Positions 9,607 to 21,204 of a stretch of 64,000 bases of DNA are shown piece by piece. This stretch comes from Utricularia gibba (Eukaryota; Streptophyta; Magnoliopsida; Lamiales; Lentibulariaceae), in assembly GCA_002189035.1 (NCBI GenBank), contig NEEC01000019.1, positions 1,240,001 to 1,304,000 of the forward strand. The letters are read 5' to 3'. How positions within the stretch are numbered: the first letter of the stretch is position 1; every line of letters begins with the position of its first letter. The position numbers were made by a program, and so were the translations under genes. The notes beneath the pieces are model-generated. The model saw nothing but the letters and a program-made list of their open reading frames with translations, did no database searches and had not been told where the DNA came from.

Positions 9607-12418
9607 ATGAATGGGGATGATGATGGTAAAGATGAATTGGTTGATTCTGGCATTTCCCCATATGTGGAAGCAATGGAAGCTTTGTCTTCGTTGATAACAG
9701 AACGCAGTCGGGCTCATAAGAGCAAAAAAGTTGTCGACTTCAACATCATGTTTGATTATGTTAAGGTATCTCTGCCTCTGGTTCGCATTAGTTATTTCAT
9801 TTGTACTGATGTTCTCAAGAGGATCATTTGTCTTCTTATCTGGCACAGCTTTTGGAACTAGATGAAGCAATAAAAGAAATGAAGATTATTCATGTGGCAG
9901 GAACAAAAGGAAAGGTGAATTAAATCTCATCTTTGGATCTCATGATGAACTTTGTCACTGTGCGGTACTTTTCCAGGAAGGGAAAAAATTTAACCCGGCT
10001 ATTGTTTGTATGCTAAAAAAATGAAGGGATCGACATGTACATTCTCAGAATCTATACTTCGTCATTGTGGCTTCCGCACTGGGCTTTTCACATCTCCCCA
10101 TCTGATCGATGTTCGGGAAAGATTTAAGTTGGATGGGTAAGAGCACGACAGAAGACTAACTTGTGGAATTTTTAGGCATTTCCTTGGTCAATTTGGCTTT
10201 CTTTCTCACTCTCTGTGCTACTATTAACTTTATCGAACATCTCAGTTCAGATATCAGCGAGGAGAAGTTCTTGGAGTACTTTTGGTGGTGTTTCAATATC
10301 TTGAAGGCATGTATATATTTTCATGAATGCTGCCCTCTTATCAATAACTCTCTCTTAAATTCTAAAGTTACTCTGAGGTCATGATCCTCAAACATTGTGG
10401 ATTATGACTGCTATGATTTTGCTTGATTGTAATGTTTTTAATCCAATCTCGTTGCAGGAAAATGCCTCTGAAGACTTGCCAATGCCCACATACTTTCGCT
10501 TCCTAACATTACTTGCTTTCAAAATATTTGCTTCTGAGAAGGTAACCTTGGCAAGAACATTGATATATATTATGCACTGTGCATTTCTCATATATCGTAT
10601 CCAGGTGGACGTTGTCATTTTGGAAGTTGGATTAGGTGGGAATTTCGATCCGACAAATATAGTATGTAAAAAATGTTTCATGCATTTGTGAAACTTCATT
10701 TCATTTCGTTATCCACAAATATGCTTCTTATCTCAACTCACATTGTAGTAAATGTTTATCTGTAGGTAGAGAACCCCGTTGTCTGTGGGGTAGCTTCACT
10801 GGGGTATGATCACATGGAGATCCTTGGTGAGTGCCCTGTATATTTCATTCTGTTTCGCATGTCGAACTCCAACCTACCACTGATTTTCGTGTAGTTGTTT
10901 AAACTTAAGGGCTACATTCATGTTTTGTGTAGTCACTTAAATTCACAGTTGTGTCTGGTATTTTCACACACCTGCAGGGGACACTCTTGGAGAAATTGCG
11001 TGGGAGAAGGCTGGCATTTTCAAGGCATGGAATGAATCACCCTCCCTATCTTGTTATATTTCCCCTATATTTTTCACTCATCTGGTTCTTTCCTAAATCA
11101 GAGGGGTAGTCCTGCTTTTACCGTGCCACAACCAGAAGAAGCGATGAAAGCTCTTGAGCAGAAGGCTGCAGAGCTTCATGTGAGCTACATTTGTTTAGAA
11201 CCATGATTCTTGGAGAATGGTGCTTATATGACCTTACATGTTTTTATTATCTGAAACTACCTTTTCAGGTAAATCTCCATGTTGCTCCTCCCTTGGATCC
11301 AAGCCTTATCAGTAGCACACGCCTCGGTCTGCAAGGTGAACACCAATACCTGAATGCTGGTCTTGCTATTGCACTATGCTCAACATGGCTGCAGAGGACA
11401 GTCCATGTCGAAATCGATTGCTATAACACAACTGTATGTAACTTTGTGTAAGTTTTCCGTCATTTTTTGTTTAGCTATTCCCTTATGCATGTCTGTCTGG
11501 TGTTGAAGTAGGCTTCTCTGCCTGAGGAGTTCATTAAAGGACTTGCAAGTGCTTGTCTGGAAGGACGTGCTCAGATTGTTGCTGATCAGTTCATTGAAGG
11601 GGAGAACCTGGGAGGCCTTGTCTTCTACCTGGATGGCGCTCATAGCCCAGAAAGCATGGACGTATGCGCCAAATGGTTCTGCAACGCAACTAAAGAAGAT
11701 GATAAACTGGCATCTGCGGAATGGAAACAGAGTGGAACATCCAAAAAGGTTTCAACACAATGGGAAAAAGCACTTCTTTTTGCTTTCTGACTTGATCATC
11801 ATATGTGTGTTTGCGAATGTCAGATTCTGCTGTTCAATTGTATGCCTGTAAGAGACCCTCAGCTGCTTCTTCCCCGGCTGATGAAAGCCTGTGCTTGTCA
11901 TGGTAAACAACTACGAGTGATCTTCTTCTTCTTCTTATTCTTCTTCTCTGTATTGTAATAATACGCCTGGATTTGCTTCAGATGTAGAGTTCAACAAGGC
12001 GATCTTCGTCCCCAACACATCTGTATATCACAAGGTGGGCAACATGACTAGCAGCACAGCAGCTGATGCTCAAGAAGTGGATGTGTCATGGCAGCAGACC
12101 CTTCAAAGAGTATGGGAAGGCCTGATTCGCGGGGATGAAGGTATTTCCATGGATGACACTTCCAGACCTAAACCAGCAGCAGCTGGTGACAATGGCTCTG
12201 GGAGCACCGCAGTTTTCCCTTCACTCCCTCAAGCCATCAACTGGCTCAGGGATCACATCAGAAAAAACCAGTCTGCTCGTTTACAGGTGACAAACGTTCT
12301 ATTGCAGTAAGTGATATCTGGTCTGCTTCCTTTCTTGATTCCCCTTGGCCTGGAGCAGGTTCTGGTCACTGGTTCACTACATCTAGTGGGCGACGTGTTA
12401 AGGCTGGTCAAAAAGTAG
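9607..12418 (+). CDS. FPGS: Folylpolyglutamate synthetase
   Basis: Fourteen exons join in phase to 522 residues: 9607-9765, 9849-9914, 10027-10136, 10246-10306, 10458-10541, 10605-10661, 10766-10826, 10978-11024, 11102-11179, 11269-11433, 11512-11748, 11824-11902, 11982-12286 and 12359-12418. The enzyme adds glutamates to tetrahydrofolates with ATP. Evidence includes the Mur-ligase P-loop [12 protein letters not shown] (residues 68-79), [40 protein letters not shown] and the C-terminal [14 protein letters not shown]. Introns 4 and 8 use GC donors (10307 and 11025). An alternative start at 9424 (MEKLPH) with a GTGAGG donor could splice in phase to 9632, so the N-terminus is uncertain. No transit peptide is obvious, which suggests the cytosolic isoform. 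Confidence 0.95.
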
Positions 12419-12777
12419 CAACACACGCAGCATATGAAATGGTGGCAGTTTGAAGATCAATTCCCATTTTCTTTTCTGTGTACTATGTGCCTTCTGATCC
12501 ACCTGCTTCCTCAAGAAACGAAGTGACAGCACATTTGGGAACAACTAAACACACACATGCACCAGAAGTCGTATTCTAATATACTTTCATCCTTTTAGAA
12601 ATGCAGCAACAATGACAGAGAGAGCTTAAGGTGGTTTAGCTACATCTGTTCAAACGGTTCCATATGGTTAATCATCTTTTCCATCTTCAAACAGGGCTAA
12701 GCTAATAATGGAGCAGCAGCAGCAGCAATGAGTTAGATGACTGAACCGGGCCTCGTGGTATGTTATGAATTGGTGCA
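12419..12777. other. Convergent 3' UTR spacer between FPGS and PP1
   Basis: The 359 bp between two stop codons contain no open frame of note. A short GCA/GCT-rich run is near 12710-12730. I expect both polyadenylation regions here. Confidence 0.5.
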
Positions 12778-14445
12778 TCAAAATCTGGTTGACAGCAACA
12801 GCTTGTTCTTCTGTTCTGCTGGCTTCAGAATTTGAAAAGAACAAATCAAATTTTCATCCACGCTCATCATTGCACCTGCGTTATCGAATTCTCCACAGTA
12901 GTTTGGCGCTGAAAAAACTGTAACAAGCTGTCTGTCCGCGAAAAACTCATAGCCATCTTCTACTACCTGGGAAGAAGCAATTTCAGGAGCCAGCAAAAAT
13001 GAGGAAACTGTATAAAAAAGCTCACCTGATGAGCACGACAAATGAGATCCAAATCATGTTTATCTAAGAACTCAGATACTTTGTCAGCTCCAAAGGTAAA
13101 TGAAACACCCCTATCATTCATCCCCCATCCCTTGAGAGTCCTACTGCCAGGATCAGACCACAGCAAATCACAGAGGAGACCATTGTCGGGATAGCAGATG
13201 GACGGGGTAGATTTTTTATCTGATCCAGGTTTTTGAGTTCGGGAGAAAGGCCGCCATGCATGCAGAGTATCTTTTCATCAACAAGTGCAGCAACGGGAAG
13301 GCAGTTAAAGCAATCAGTAAAGACTTTCCATAATTTCACATTGAAGCGACGCTTGCATTCATCATAGAAACCATATATCTTGTTTATGGAAGCACATTCA
13401 TGGTTTCCCCTAAGAAGGAAAAAGTTCTCTGGGTACTTGATTTTGTATGCAAGTAGCAGGCATATCGTCTCCAAGCTCTGCTTACCACGATCCACATAAT
13501 CACCCAAAAACAGGTAGTTGGATTTCGGGGGGAAACCACCACACTCAAAAAGCCTTAAGAGATCACTGTACTGCCCATGAATGTCACCTGCGAATGGATT
13601 TGGTTGCATCTTCTTAGCAACTCGGCACTCAGTTTCCATTGGAAAAAGTAATTCCATGCAGAGATGAGAGGGATCCACGTTCATGTGGGAACAAATAACA
13701 CAGCAATCGAATATTTCAAACTCCTGATGCTCAATGAGAATACCAGAATGGATGTACTTCATAAACCATGTAAAAAACAGCATATTCAAGAGCTCTCTGA
13801 ACCAACACTTTTCACCAAAAAGCATGACATTGCCTTACCAACCAAATAAAACTTGTAAAATTAGATAGAAGTGATTTAGCACAGCCAAGAAACACCCAAT
13901 GACGTGTGTCAAGGACACGAAGGTAAAAATCCCAGAGCCAAGTTCCCAAACAAAGGCCAAGCATATGATGAGCAATAAGTCAAAAGACACAGAAATCATG
14001 TTCATTTACATCAAAAGGAAAGCGAAAGGTTGTGATCAACACAAAAAAAAAAAGGAAAGCGAAAGGCCCCCCTGATAGCATGGAAAGCTGCATCCCTGAG
14101 CAAGTGATGTAGAAACGCAAGGAAGAAGCTGTAAGAAAATTCAATAAGTCTTGACACAATCATGCAACCTAGGAAGCAGAAAGCGTATTCCATCATCCAA
14201 GCCACGAACTTTCACTCATAACACCACCACAAAGCGCTTCAACCCAACCCGAAAAGCGAAAGCTCACCGCAGATCTTGATGGGTGCTTCGAGTTCAAGGA
14301 GATTAGGCTGACTTAGAAAAATCTCACGCGATGCCTTACACAGCAGCTTCATCTCAGACTCAACGAGCTGCACCGATTTCCCGGGCTTCCACGACCGAAC
14401 TTCAATCAGTTTCCCAATGATCCGATCCACCGCCTCAGGGTCCAT
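12778..14445 (-). CDS. TOPP: Serine/threonine protein phosphatase PP1 catalytic subunit, TOPP type (apparent 1-bp frameshift)
   Basis: Three minus-strand exons are 14268-14445, 13026-13587 and 12778-12966. PP1 is a Mn/Fe-Zn-dependent phosphatase whose specificity depends on regulatory subunits. All phosphoesterase motifs are present: GDIHGQ at residues 60-65, GDYVDRG near 88, RGNHE near 119, MHGGLSPEL, and DLICRAHQ before the last intron. In exon 2 the frame breaks at the GGG at 13188-13190 (CCC on the coding strand). Adding one C joins NLPRPSAIP to [10 protein letters not shown] and gives 309 residues, close to the usual 310-325. The start at 14445 (MDPEAVDRI) matches family N-termini; an in-frame upstream ATG at 14583 is probably untranslated leader. 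The protein diverges after FQILKPAEQ. Confidence 0.93.
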
Positions 14446-15598
14446 GTATGCCCTGCAACCCCACCCCACTTCTCTCCTCACACCTGCAACTAAGATCACC
14501 ACGGAGGAAGATAAATCACGCGGCTGAGTTAGGGAAGCCCAGGAGTCAACGACCGAATTTTCTTTATTCAATCCATCAACCACTTACTTCAGAGTCAGTG
14601 CAATTGGATATTTTGCTCCTCAGCAACTGCAATCTTCAACTTGGTTTCGCCTGCTCCATCCCCTTCATCCCCACCTCATCAAACCAAAAAGCAACTTTAA
14701 CCACGTTTTAAATTACCAAAAAGAAAAGATAAATCATTTAAAATAATTATTATATCAAATTTAAATAAATCATTATTACAAACAAAATAATTTAACTACA
14801 ATTCAATTATCATGGTTGATTTTAAAGACATTGTCTAAAGTAATTAAATATAGATTTGAATTCAATATTTTAAATAATTATATAAAATCGATATTATTTA
14901 AATATTATATTGAAATCTAGATACGTGTAATTTTTTGTTATAAAAAATCAGGTATTTTGAAAGGTTGTACGGATGGGCACATTCAATCCGTCATCTTATC
15001 TTGCATAAGTTTATTTCTCCCATATAAATAGTGACTGAAAATGAATGGAATACATCTATCATATAAAATTTGACAATAAAAAAATAAATATAGAATTGAT
15101 TTTGTGTATGAAAAAATTCATGCATCCCATCAATCACTTAATTTTTATAAGGTATCCAGAAAATTTGTAAACAAAAATGATTAGTTTTAATTTAATATAT
15201 AAAAATATATTTTAAAAGTTCATTTTTAGGCTTTTGATCCGTCGTGTATAACTAAAAATAGGATTACTGGGTAAATTTTAATTAAAATAAAATATTATGA
15301 TTAAATAAAATTAAATGAGAGATATTTTTCTAAAAGAAAAATTTTATTAGGAGCATTTCCGAAGGTTTGGACCACTCTTTTTTGGATGCTAATGGTTTGG
15401 GTAGTAAGTGCACGAGGCATTAGTTGCATTGTTGTCGAAATCCAATCAGATTGGTCCCCAGGGTGCCACGTCATCTACTCATATTAATTATTATATATAT
15501 TGAATTATTGATTTCGATGTATAATTGATTTTTAAAAAGATTATTTTATTAGATTCATTCACGAGGGCGGTTTGATACACCAGGTCGATGACAGGAGC
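14446..15598. other. A+T-rich intergenic region
   Basis: The first 150 bases are the PP1 leader region. From about 14700 to 15570 the DNA is extremely A+T-rich, has no usable ORF and holds only simple AT tracts. A short less A+T-rich segment at 15350-15480 shows no gene. Confidence 0.5.
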
Positions 15599-16054
15599 TC
15601 AAGCGTCGGAAATCTCAATGGCCTTCACCTCCGGCTTCTTGATCTCTGCCTTAGGGACGGTGACAGTGAGCACTCCGTTATCCATGGATGCCGTGATCTC
15701 CTCCATCTTCGCGTTCTCCGGCAGTCGGAATCGGCGGAGGAACTTACCGGCGCTCCTCTCGACGCGGTGCCACGTATCGCTCTTCTCCTCCTCCTCGCGC
15801 CTGCGTTCGCCGCTGATTTGCAGGACGTTACCTTCCTCGACCTCCACCTTCACCTCCTCCTTCTTCAGCCCCGGCACGTCCACCTTGAAGACGTGCCCCT
15901 CCGCCGCCTCCTTCCAATCCACCCGCGTCGCTGCGAACTGGGAGGTCTCGGTGCTGGAGCTGAGGGGCCAGTCGCGGAACGGCTCCCAGATGCCGTGGGA
16001 GAAGGGGTCGAAGACGTTGCTCTGGCGACCGAAAATGCTCGGAATCAACGACAT
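15599..16054 (-). CDS. Class I cytosolic small heat-shock protein (about 17 kDa)
   Basis: An intronless 151-residue ORF begins [19 protein letters not shown], the hallmark N-terminus of cytosolic class I sHSPs. The alpha-crystallin domain covers roughly residues 45-135, with [19 protein letters not shown], the GERRREEE region and the consensus core [10 protein letters not shown]. The protein ends KAIEISDA, and the I-x-I type tail motif (IEI) is present. It should form oligomers that hold unfolding proteins during heat stress. Upstream on the same strand are a TATA box and a heat-shock element, listed separately. The long antisense frames across this gene are shadows of its GC-rich coding sequence. 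Confidence 0.97.
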   Translation of the reverse strand: MSLIPSIFGRQSNVFDPFSHGIWEPFRDWPLSSSTETSQFAATRVDWKEAAEGHVFKVDVPGLKKEEVKVEVEEGNVLQISGERRREEEEKSDTWHRVERSAGKFLRRFRLPENAKMEEITASMDNGVLTVTVPKAEIKKPEVKAIEISDA

Positions 16055-16118
16055 TTATTGATCGTATCAGATGCCTGAAACTTTCTTGTGAATGCTAAGC
16101 GGTAGCGGAGAGGAGACG

Positions 16119-16125
16119 ATTTATA
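16119..16125 (-). promoter_or_regulatory. TATA box of the sHSP gene
   Basis: On the minus strand the sequence reads TATAAAT, 65-70 bp upstream of the sHSP start codon. This is the expected distance for a gene with a short leader. Confidence 0.65.
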
Positions 16126-16178
16126 GGGATGGCTTAGAAGGGAAGAGAGAGCTCTGCTTCTCGGGGCTTCTCCGTCCG

Positions 16179-16196
16179 GAGAATTCTAGAAAAGCT
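16179..16196 (-). promoter_or_regulatory. Heat-shock element upstream of the sHSP gene
   Basis: The core TTCTAGAA at 16184-16191 has the nTTCnnGAAn spacing recognised by heat-shock factors, and near-consensus units flank it at 5-bp intervals (GAG and GCT). It lies about 60 bp upstream of the TATA box. A second TTCTAGAG-like unit is at 16236-16243. Heat induction through HSF is the likely regulation. Confidence 0.65.
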
Positions 16197-16251
16197 TCGC
16201 CGGAATTCCAGACACGTCTTCTTCTTTCAGGTGTGTTCTAGAGTTTCGAAA

Positions 16252-18385
16252 ACATTCATCAATAAATAAATTATATTAAAATTATTTATCAATAACCTTA
16301 TTTAAATATTTTTTTTTATGAGAAACATGATGTTTTTGGATGGATATACCGCCGATTTTGGTAGGATGCATCAAAATCCCCAAATATCAAAATTAGGTTT
16401 GGCTGAATGGGATGACAATCCGATTGCTGAAAAACGAGGCACGATCACCTACGTGGAGATCCGATTGTATGTCTCGTAGATGGAGATTTGTGCAGCTGCG
16501 CGGGATTCCCAGCTGACTGTTTGAATTGAGGATCACACACTCGCTCCTACGTTTTTGTGGGCAACTTTGATTTGATTCTGTTTGAATCAACACTTTTGTG
16601 GGAAGTGACTGTGGTTCTTCTTACTCTCGGGCGAAATTAAAGAAGTTTCTTTTTGCAGTCGTCGAACCCATAAAAATGCCGGAGATTTTGAAGATAGTTG
16701 ATGTTGCGTCGCTTGAGCGGCGGCAGCATGTAGCGTTTGAAGATGCGTATGATTGTAGTTGAAGATGCCGGAGACAGAATGAGGTTTGTGGAGAGGCGAA
16801 TGTCTTCAAAATGGTAGTCGCATGCTCTGGAATCATGTCCGCACTTTTGACTTAAGGAATTTTGCAGGTGGCCTTCGTTTGATTGTTCTGTTCTCAAAAC
16901 GTGAATCAGTGTCCGAGGATAAAAATTTCACATATTCTTGGATGTTAAATTAACTGTTTTGCTGGTTAAAGTTGCGACCTTTTTTTATTTTTATTTTTTT
17001 AGTTCAAGGGTGGTAACACTTGGCCTTGGGTCGTAAGATTGGTATATCAAGTAACAACCATGACGAAGGATTTTGGGATTAGTCACCTAATAATGGAACT
17101 CATTTTCCCGCTGAACTTGAATTATTTTTTTTCGCTGCGTTGGGGAAACCGAGATTGAGTTTCATTTGTATCTTGTCTGCAGCCTGGTTTTTAAGTCCCA
17201 CAAGCTTCGCGTTTGTTCAGGCAACTCTACAACAGTCTTTGACCACTGTCTACAGGCGCTTGCTGAAAAGATGGCAATAGTGACCCGTGCGTACCGTGTT
17301 TTGTTATTTTTTTGGAACAGTCAAATAGTCTGCAGGCTAGAAAGTTTGTAGAACTGTGAAAAGTTTTCTAGAAAGTGGTTTTACATAGTCTTGGCTTTGG
17401 GAGAAATCGTAAGGAGTATGGCATATAGAGTTTTGTGGTGCCTATGCTTGTAATGGCCAGAACCCCGATCTGCTAAATTCAATTAAAAATTGGAGCCGCA
17501 ATTAGCTCCTGGTAGCAAGTGACTGGGGATGATTCCCTAAGATTTCTAGGCTTGTGGTATCTAGTTTCTAATGGCTAGTTGTGGGTTTTAAGTGGGATGG
17601 ATGCCTTTATTATGAACAATGACGTAGCAGAAGTTTTTCTGATCCTATTGCAGCCATCTTTGTGATGAAGGCAGCATATCACTGACAAATTTTTGATGAC
17701 TAAATATTGCTTGACTAGACTAGAGATCAGATGAACAAAGAAAGACCTGGAATGGGCATTCATCTAGTGCGCTTAGAAACCATCCAAATAATTATGAGAA
17801 GAACCTGGTTTGTGTTTTGAAACTTTACTGAAGCCATATATCTCCATTCATTCTCTTGTTTGCTATTCAGTGTGAGACCTGGGATCACTAACCTGGCGAT
17901 TGATCGGCTTGACGGTAATTGTAAATCATTTGTGGTGTGGTACATGTTTAAAAAGGCACCATTAGCGACCTTCAGGTTCCACACAGGAGAAGAGTGAATA
18001 AAAGCCACCAGTTTTGTCAACTTGTCTTCTAGTTCACTATTACTCATGATGCTCCTCCTCTTCTCCACTTTTTTCCAGGAAAGGCACCATCAGCAGCAGT
18101 AACATCATGTCCACATTTCTTTAGCTGGATGCATTCAGACATCATGAACAGTTGGAGCCTAAACTGCAATAATCATTTAGGTTGCACTGCACCCAACCGT
18201 GCCTTGAGAGCACTAATGAGTTATGACAGCTTCCTAGATGTGAGGTTAGTGTGTGCGCATGACTTTTTTAAAATGGCTTTGATTTAATGCTTGTGAAAAA
18301 TCAAACTGTCATGCCATAGATAAAACTCCCCTCTTGGTAAACTCAACCAAGATCGCTGGGAAGAGAAAGAGTGCCAAGGCACACA
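16252..18385. other. Intergenic region, no supported gene
   Basis: About 2.1 kb with only short frames. None shows domain features, splice-consistent exons or a compositional coding signal, including the 102-codon minus frame at 17760-18068. The segment 16390-16900 is less A+T-rich and could be leader or degenerate sequence. Confidence 0.4.
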
Positions 18386-18802
18386 TCAAGTGGCAACATC
18401 AATCTTGGTGGTACACGACAGGATCCTGTAAAAAACTGAGCGCAAGGCGGAGCACGGTGTGCGCCTCCGCCTAGGCCGGCGATCGCCGCCGGGCGCATCT
18501 GCCGTCTTGCTCACTCTTCCCAACCACTTGACGCCCTTCCCCTTCTCCAGATGCTCTTCATCATCTCGGGAGAAAGTGTAGCTCCTCAAGTAAAGCTGCC
18601 GACACGAGTAGCTGTCCACCACCCTCGGATGCCCGTACACCGAACTCCGGCCAACCTTCCGGGCTCCCAACTTCATCGAAGACCTGATGAACTCGGAGTC
18701 GGATTCCGGCCACCTGTAGAGGCTCGTGTAGCTCGCCCGAGCCGGATCTCCCAGAGCACCGTCCACGCCCCGGACACCAGGCATGCAAGCCGCTGCCGCC
18801 AT
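18386..18802 (-). CDS. Conserved small plant protein of unknown function
   Basis: A single-exon 138-residue ORF. I recognise a plant-specific family pattern but no named function: an N-terminal MPGVRGVDG motif, then DPARASYTSLYRWPESDSEF, and a second conserved block VDSYSCRQLYLRSYTFSR. The C-terminal 50 residues are basic and less conserved (PGGDRRPRRRR), which might act as a nuclear signal; that is a guess. There is no signal peptide or membrane span. A minus-strand TATATAA at 18867-18873 lies 65 bp upstream of the ATG and supports the start. Confidence 0.7.
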   Translation of the reverse strand: MAAAACMPGVRGVDGALGDPARASYTSLYRWPESDSEFIRSSMKLGARKVGRSSVYGHPRVVDSYSCRQLYLRSYTFSRDDEEHLEKGKGVKWLGRVSKTADAPGGDRRPRRRRTPCSALRSVFYRILSCTTKIDVAT

Positions 18803-19055
18803 TTGTGTGCTGTGTGTGTGTTTCTGCTGCTTACATGAATGAGGTTGTGGCAGGGGTCCGCCTGTGTTATATAAAAGAAGACAACTTGTCGAGTACAGTG
18901 CACTCCCATGTCCTCACAGGAAGAGACGAAGGCTCAAAAATGTCAAAGACATGTGTCCTGTGTTGTTGCACTTGCACTCCATCCCTCATACGACAAGCAA
19001 TGTCATACAGTAAAAATCAAGCTCAATACTTTTATAGTATATTTTATATTATAAG
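18803..19055. promoter_or_regulatory. Promoter region of the 18.4-18.8 kb gene
   Basis: It contains the minus-strand TATA-like TATATAA at 18867-18873. Plus-strand frames here are not gene-like. Confidence 0.4.
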
Positions 19056-19288
19056 CAGTGTTCTGAAAATTTTTTAAAATATATTTTTATTTTTTAAAAG
19101 TAAAAAATAGTTTTGTTCTACAATAATATTAATTGTAAAAGTAATTTTATCAAAAAAACTTTTAAAATTATAACTACAAAAGTAATTTTTGAAAAAGTAA
19201 AAAATTGATTATTTTTACTTTTTATTTCTATTTTTTAAAAATAATTTGAAAAAATAAAAATAGATTTCAAAAATTTTTCAGAACACTG
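19056..19288. mobile_element. MITE-like element with terminal inverted repeats
   Basis: The element starts CAGTGTTCTGAAAATTTTT and ends with its near-perfect inverted complement, finishing CAGAACACTG. The 233-bp interior is almost pure A/T, is itself partly self-complementary (runs of TTTTTAAAA, AAAAGTAA and TTACTTTTT) and has no coding capacity. A TATAGTATAT string occurs just outside both ends, but not flush with them, so I cannot define the target-site duplication. The structure fits a non-autonomous DNA transposon. Confidence 0.7.
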
Positions 19289-19512
19289 GTATAGTATATA
19301 TATTGTACTATCACTCATATATTTATTTTTTGAGTATGTAATTGATATACAAAAATAAAGTGAGAGGGGGAAGAAGGTTAATTATATCTATATCAATCAT
19401 ATATTGATATTTTTATTTTCGAATATGAAACGTAATATATAATTAAAATATATAAATTTCTAATTACATTATAATTATATATATTAATACTACACTATCA
19501 AACGAATTCTTA
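19289..19512. repeat. Dispersed A+T-rich repeat B, copy 1
   Basis: This stretch aligns by eye with 48396-48620. Shared landmarks in order are CATATATTTATTTTTTGA-like, AAGTGAGAGGGGGAAG/AAGTAGAGGGAGC, TTAATTATATCTATA, CATATAT, ATATATAATT and AATTACATTATAATTA. Its right end reads ACTATCAAAC, the inverse of GTTTGATAGT near the left side of the other copy. It abuts the MITE-like element. It has no coding capacity. Confidence 0.55.
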
Positions 19513-20973
19513 AAATCATATCACCATATAAAATGAGTGTATTCAAGTTACCTTTTTACTTTCACCGGGTTGTTTTCTGGGTTAAAGTTGTGTGGTTATG
19601 TTTCATACCGACACAGTAACTTTTGCTTCATAACTGAGACGAAAATAACGTTGCCGAGGAAGAGGATAAGGATCCCATGTGAAGGAAAAAACTTGGTATT
19701 AATGTGGGTTGCATTATCCATGTGCGCTGCCTAAATACGTCACTCTCAAAAAAATTCATAATAATAATAATAATTAATAAAATTAGAATATATTTGAAAT
19801 ATGGGGTTTGAGGAGCAGCAGGGCCCCCAGTAGAATTTGTTCAAATATTAAGTGTGTGTTTGATGGGAAATGAAAAATTAACTTGTGTTTAATGATATTT
19901 AATATTCCATGTTAAATTATATATAAAAAATCGTAACTAAATCATGATTGAATCGTTTTAATCCTTAATGATGGTGATGAATTGAATATAACCCTTCAAA
20001 AAGTCTAATTTTTAAACTAATTATTTTTTTAAGATTTAATATTATGAAGGTTTTTCTAAATATCATAAACACGGTTGGATAAAACCTTATAATGATGGTT
20101 TAGTTGACAGTAATATGATGAGGTGGTTTTATATTAATGAGTATTAGATAAAGTAGAATGGGGTGGGATATCATTTTTTATTGTGTTTAGTTAGTTAATA
20201 TGGTATTATGATACAGTTGATGACATTAAAATCTACGAGATTAAAAAGAGATAATTTACTAAAATACCCTTTTGGAATTGAAGTATTTTTTTCTTAAAAA
20301 ATATGGGTGTAAGATAAGGTTAATTTAGTAAAATCATATCATGGGATTAAATAAAGTAAGGGGGTGTGATTACTTTATATAATCCCATCAACAAGGGTTT
20401 ATCAAATATATGTATAATCTCGGGATATATAAACCCGCAAATCAAACACATTAATGTCTAATACCCATTTATTTATCCCCCTTACACCTCCAACTAAACA
20501 TTACCTTAAAAGATAGACTTATATTAGATTTACAAGGATGGGTTGTGATATCTTATAAACTGTGATTTTTTTCATTATATACAACGCATCATTTTGAAGT
20601 TCGTTTCATATTGAACCATGAACGCATGGCGGTCCTTTTAAATTTATTTAGACAAACGGTTTTTTAACCATTTAAAAAAAGTGGATTAGATATGCTAAAC
20701 ATTTTATGATTTAAATTTATAGTAAAATATCTCATAGATATTTCATTGTCAAAAAATCAATAATATCTATCATTCCCAAATAAAGTGTTTTTTTTTTTCC
20801 TGATGTCTATAACAACTCAAAGGGAGCCTTAATCTACAAAACCATATCAATTGGACAAGTTAACCAATATACAAGCTTGTCTGAGTGCAAGAAGGAAGAG
20901 TGCCCGATTGAGTACAACACAAAGCATGTTCCCAAAATCTCCATCTCCCTTGGACGACAACTTTATAGAATTT
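19513..20973. other. Intergenic, probably degenerate transposon-derived DNA
   Basis: No gene is supported. A GTGTTTGATGGGAAATGA stretch near 19855 faces an inverse-oriented AATCAAACACATTAATG stretch at 20441-20457. This could be the ends of an old non-autonomous element about 600 bp long. The interior is A+T-rich without long frames. Confidence 0.35.
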
Positions 20974-21204
20974 TCATGAAACGGAATGGACGTCTCTGTG
21001 CCTGAGCCCACCACCATTTCCATTCCAGGGTGAAGCTTTAAGTACCTGAGGCGATTCCTCGGCGGCGTGGTGCCGGGACCCCTCTCCGGGGAGGAGGTGG
21101 TAGCCGAAGGCGGAGGAGTTTGAGTTCTTGGGGAGGCGGTGATACGCCATCCCTGTCCGACTGTTCATCAGGGTTCGCACTAGAAGCGGGATCAGTCCCT
21201 CCAT
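20974..21204 (-). CDS. Small protein of the MEGLIP family, copy 1
   Basis: A 76-residue single-exon ORF starting MEGLIPLLVRTLMNSRTGMAY. It is clearly paralogous to the plus-strand ORF at 23022-23297: both begin MEGLIP, share an R-x-x-MAY-x-x-L spacing, an NSNS motif and a following YHLL. This shared pattern at identical positions supports translation. I know of plant small stress-related proteins starting this way but cannot assign a name or function. A minus-strand TATAAG-like element is near 21296-21302. There is no signal peptide or membrane span. Confidence 0.6.
   Translation of the reverse strand: MEGLIPLLVRTLMNSRTGMAYHRLPKNSNSSAFGYHLLPGEGSRHHAAEESPQVLKASPWNGNGGGLRHRDVHSVS

Noticed and set aside
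14446-14583. N-terminal extension of PP1 starting at 14583
   Set aside because: The conserved family N-terminus begins MDPEAVDRI at 14445, and a TTGCAG acceptor-like signal suggests the extension is a leader intron.
15572-16078. Long plus-strand ORFs (168 and 157 codons) across the sHSP gene
   Set aside because: They are antisense frames in GC-rich coding DNA; the minus-strand product is an unmistakable class I sHSP.
17760-18068. 102-codon minus ORF
   Set aside because: No recognisable domain, no paralogue in the window and no promoter or splice signals; treated as chance.
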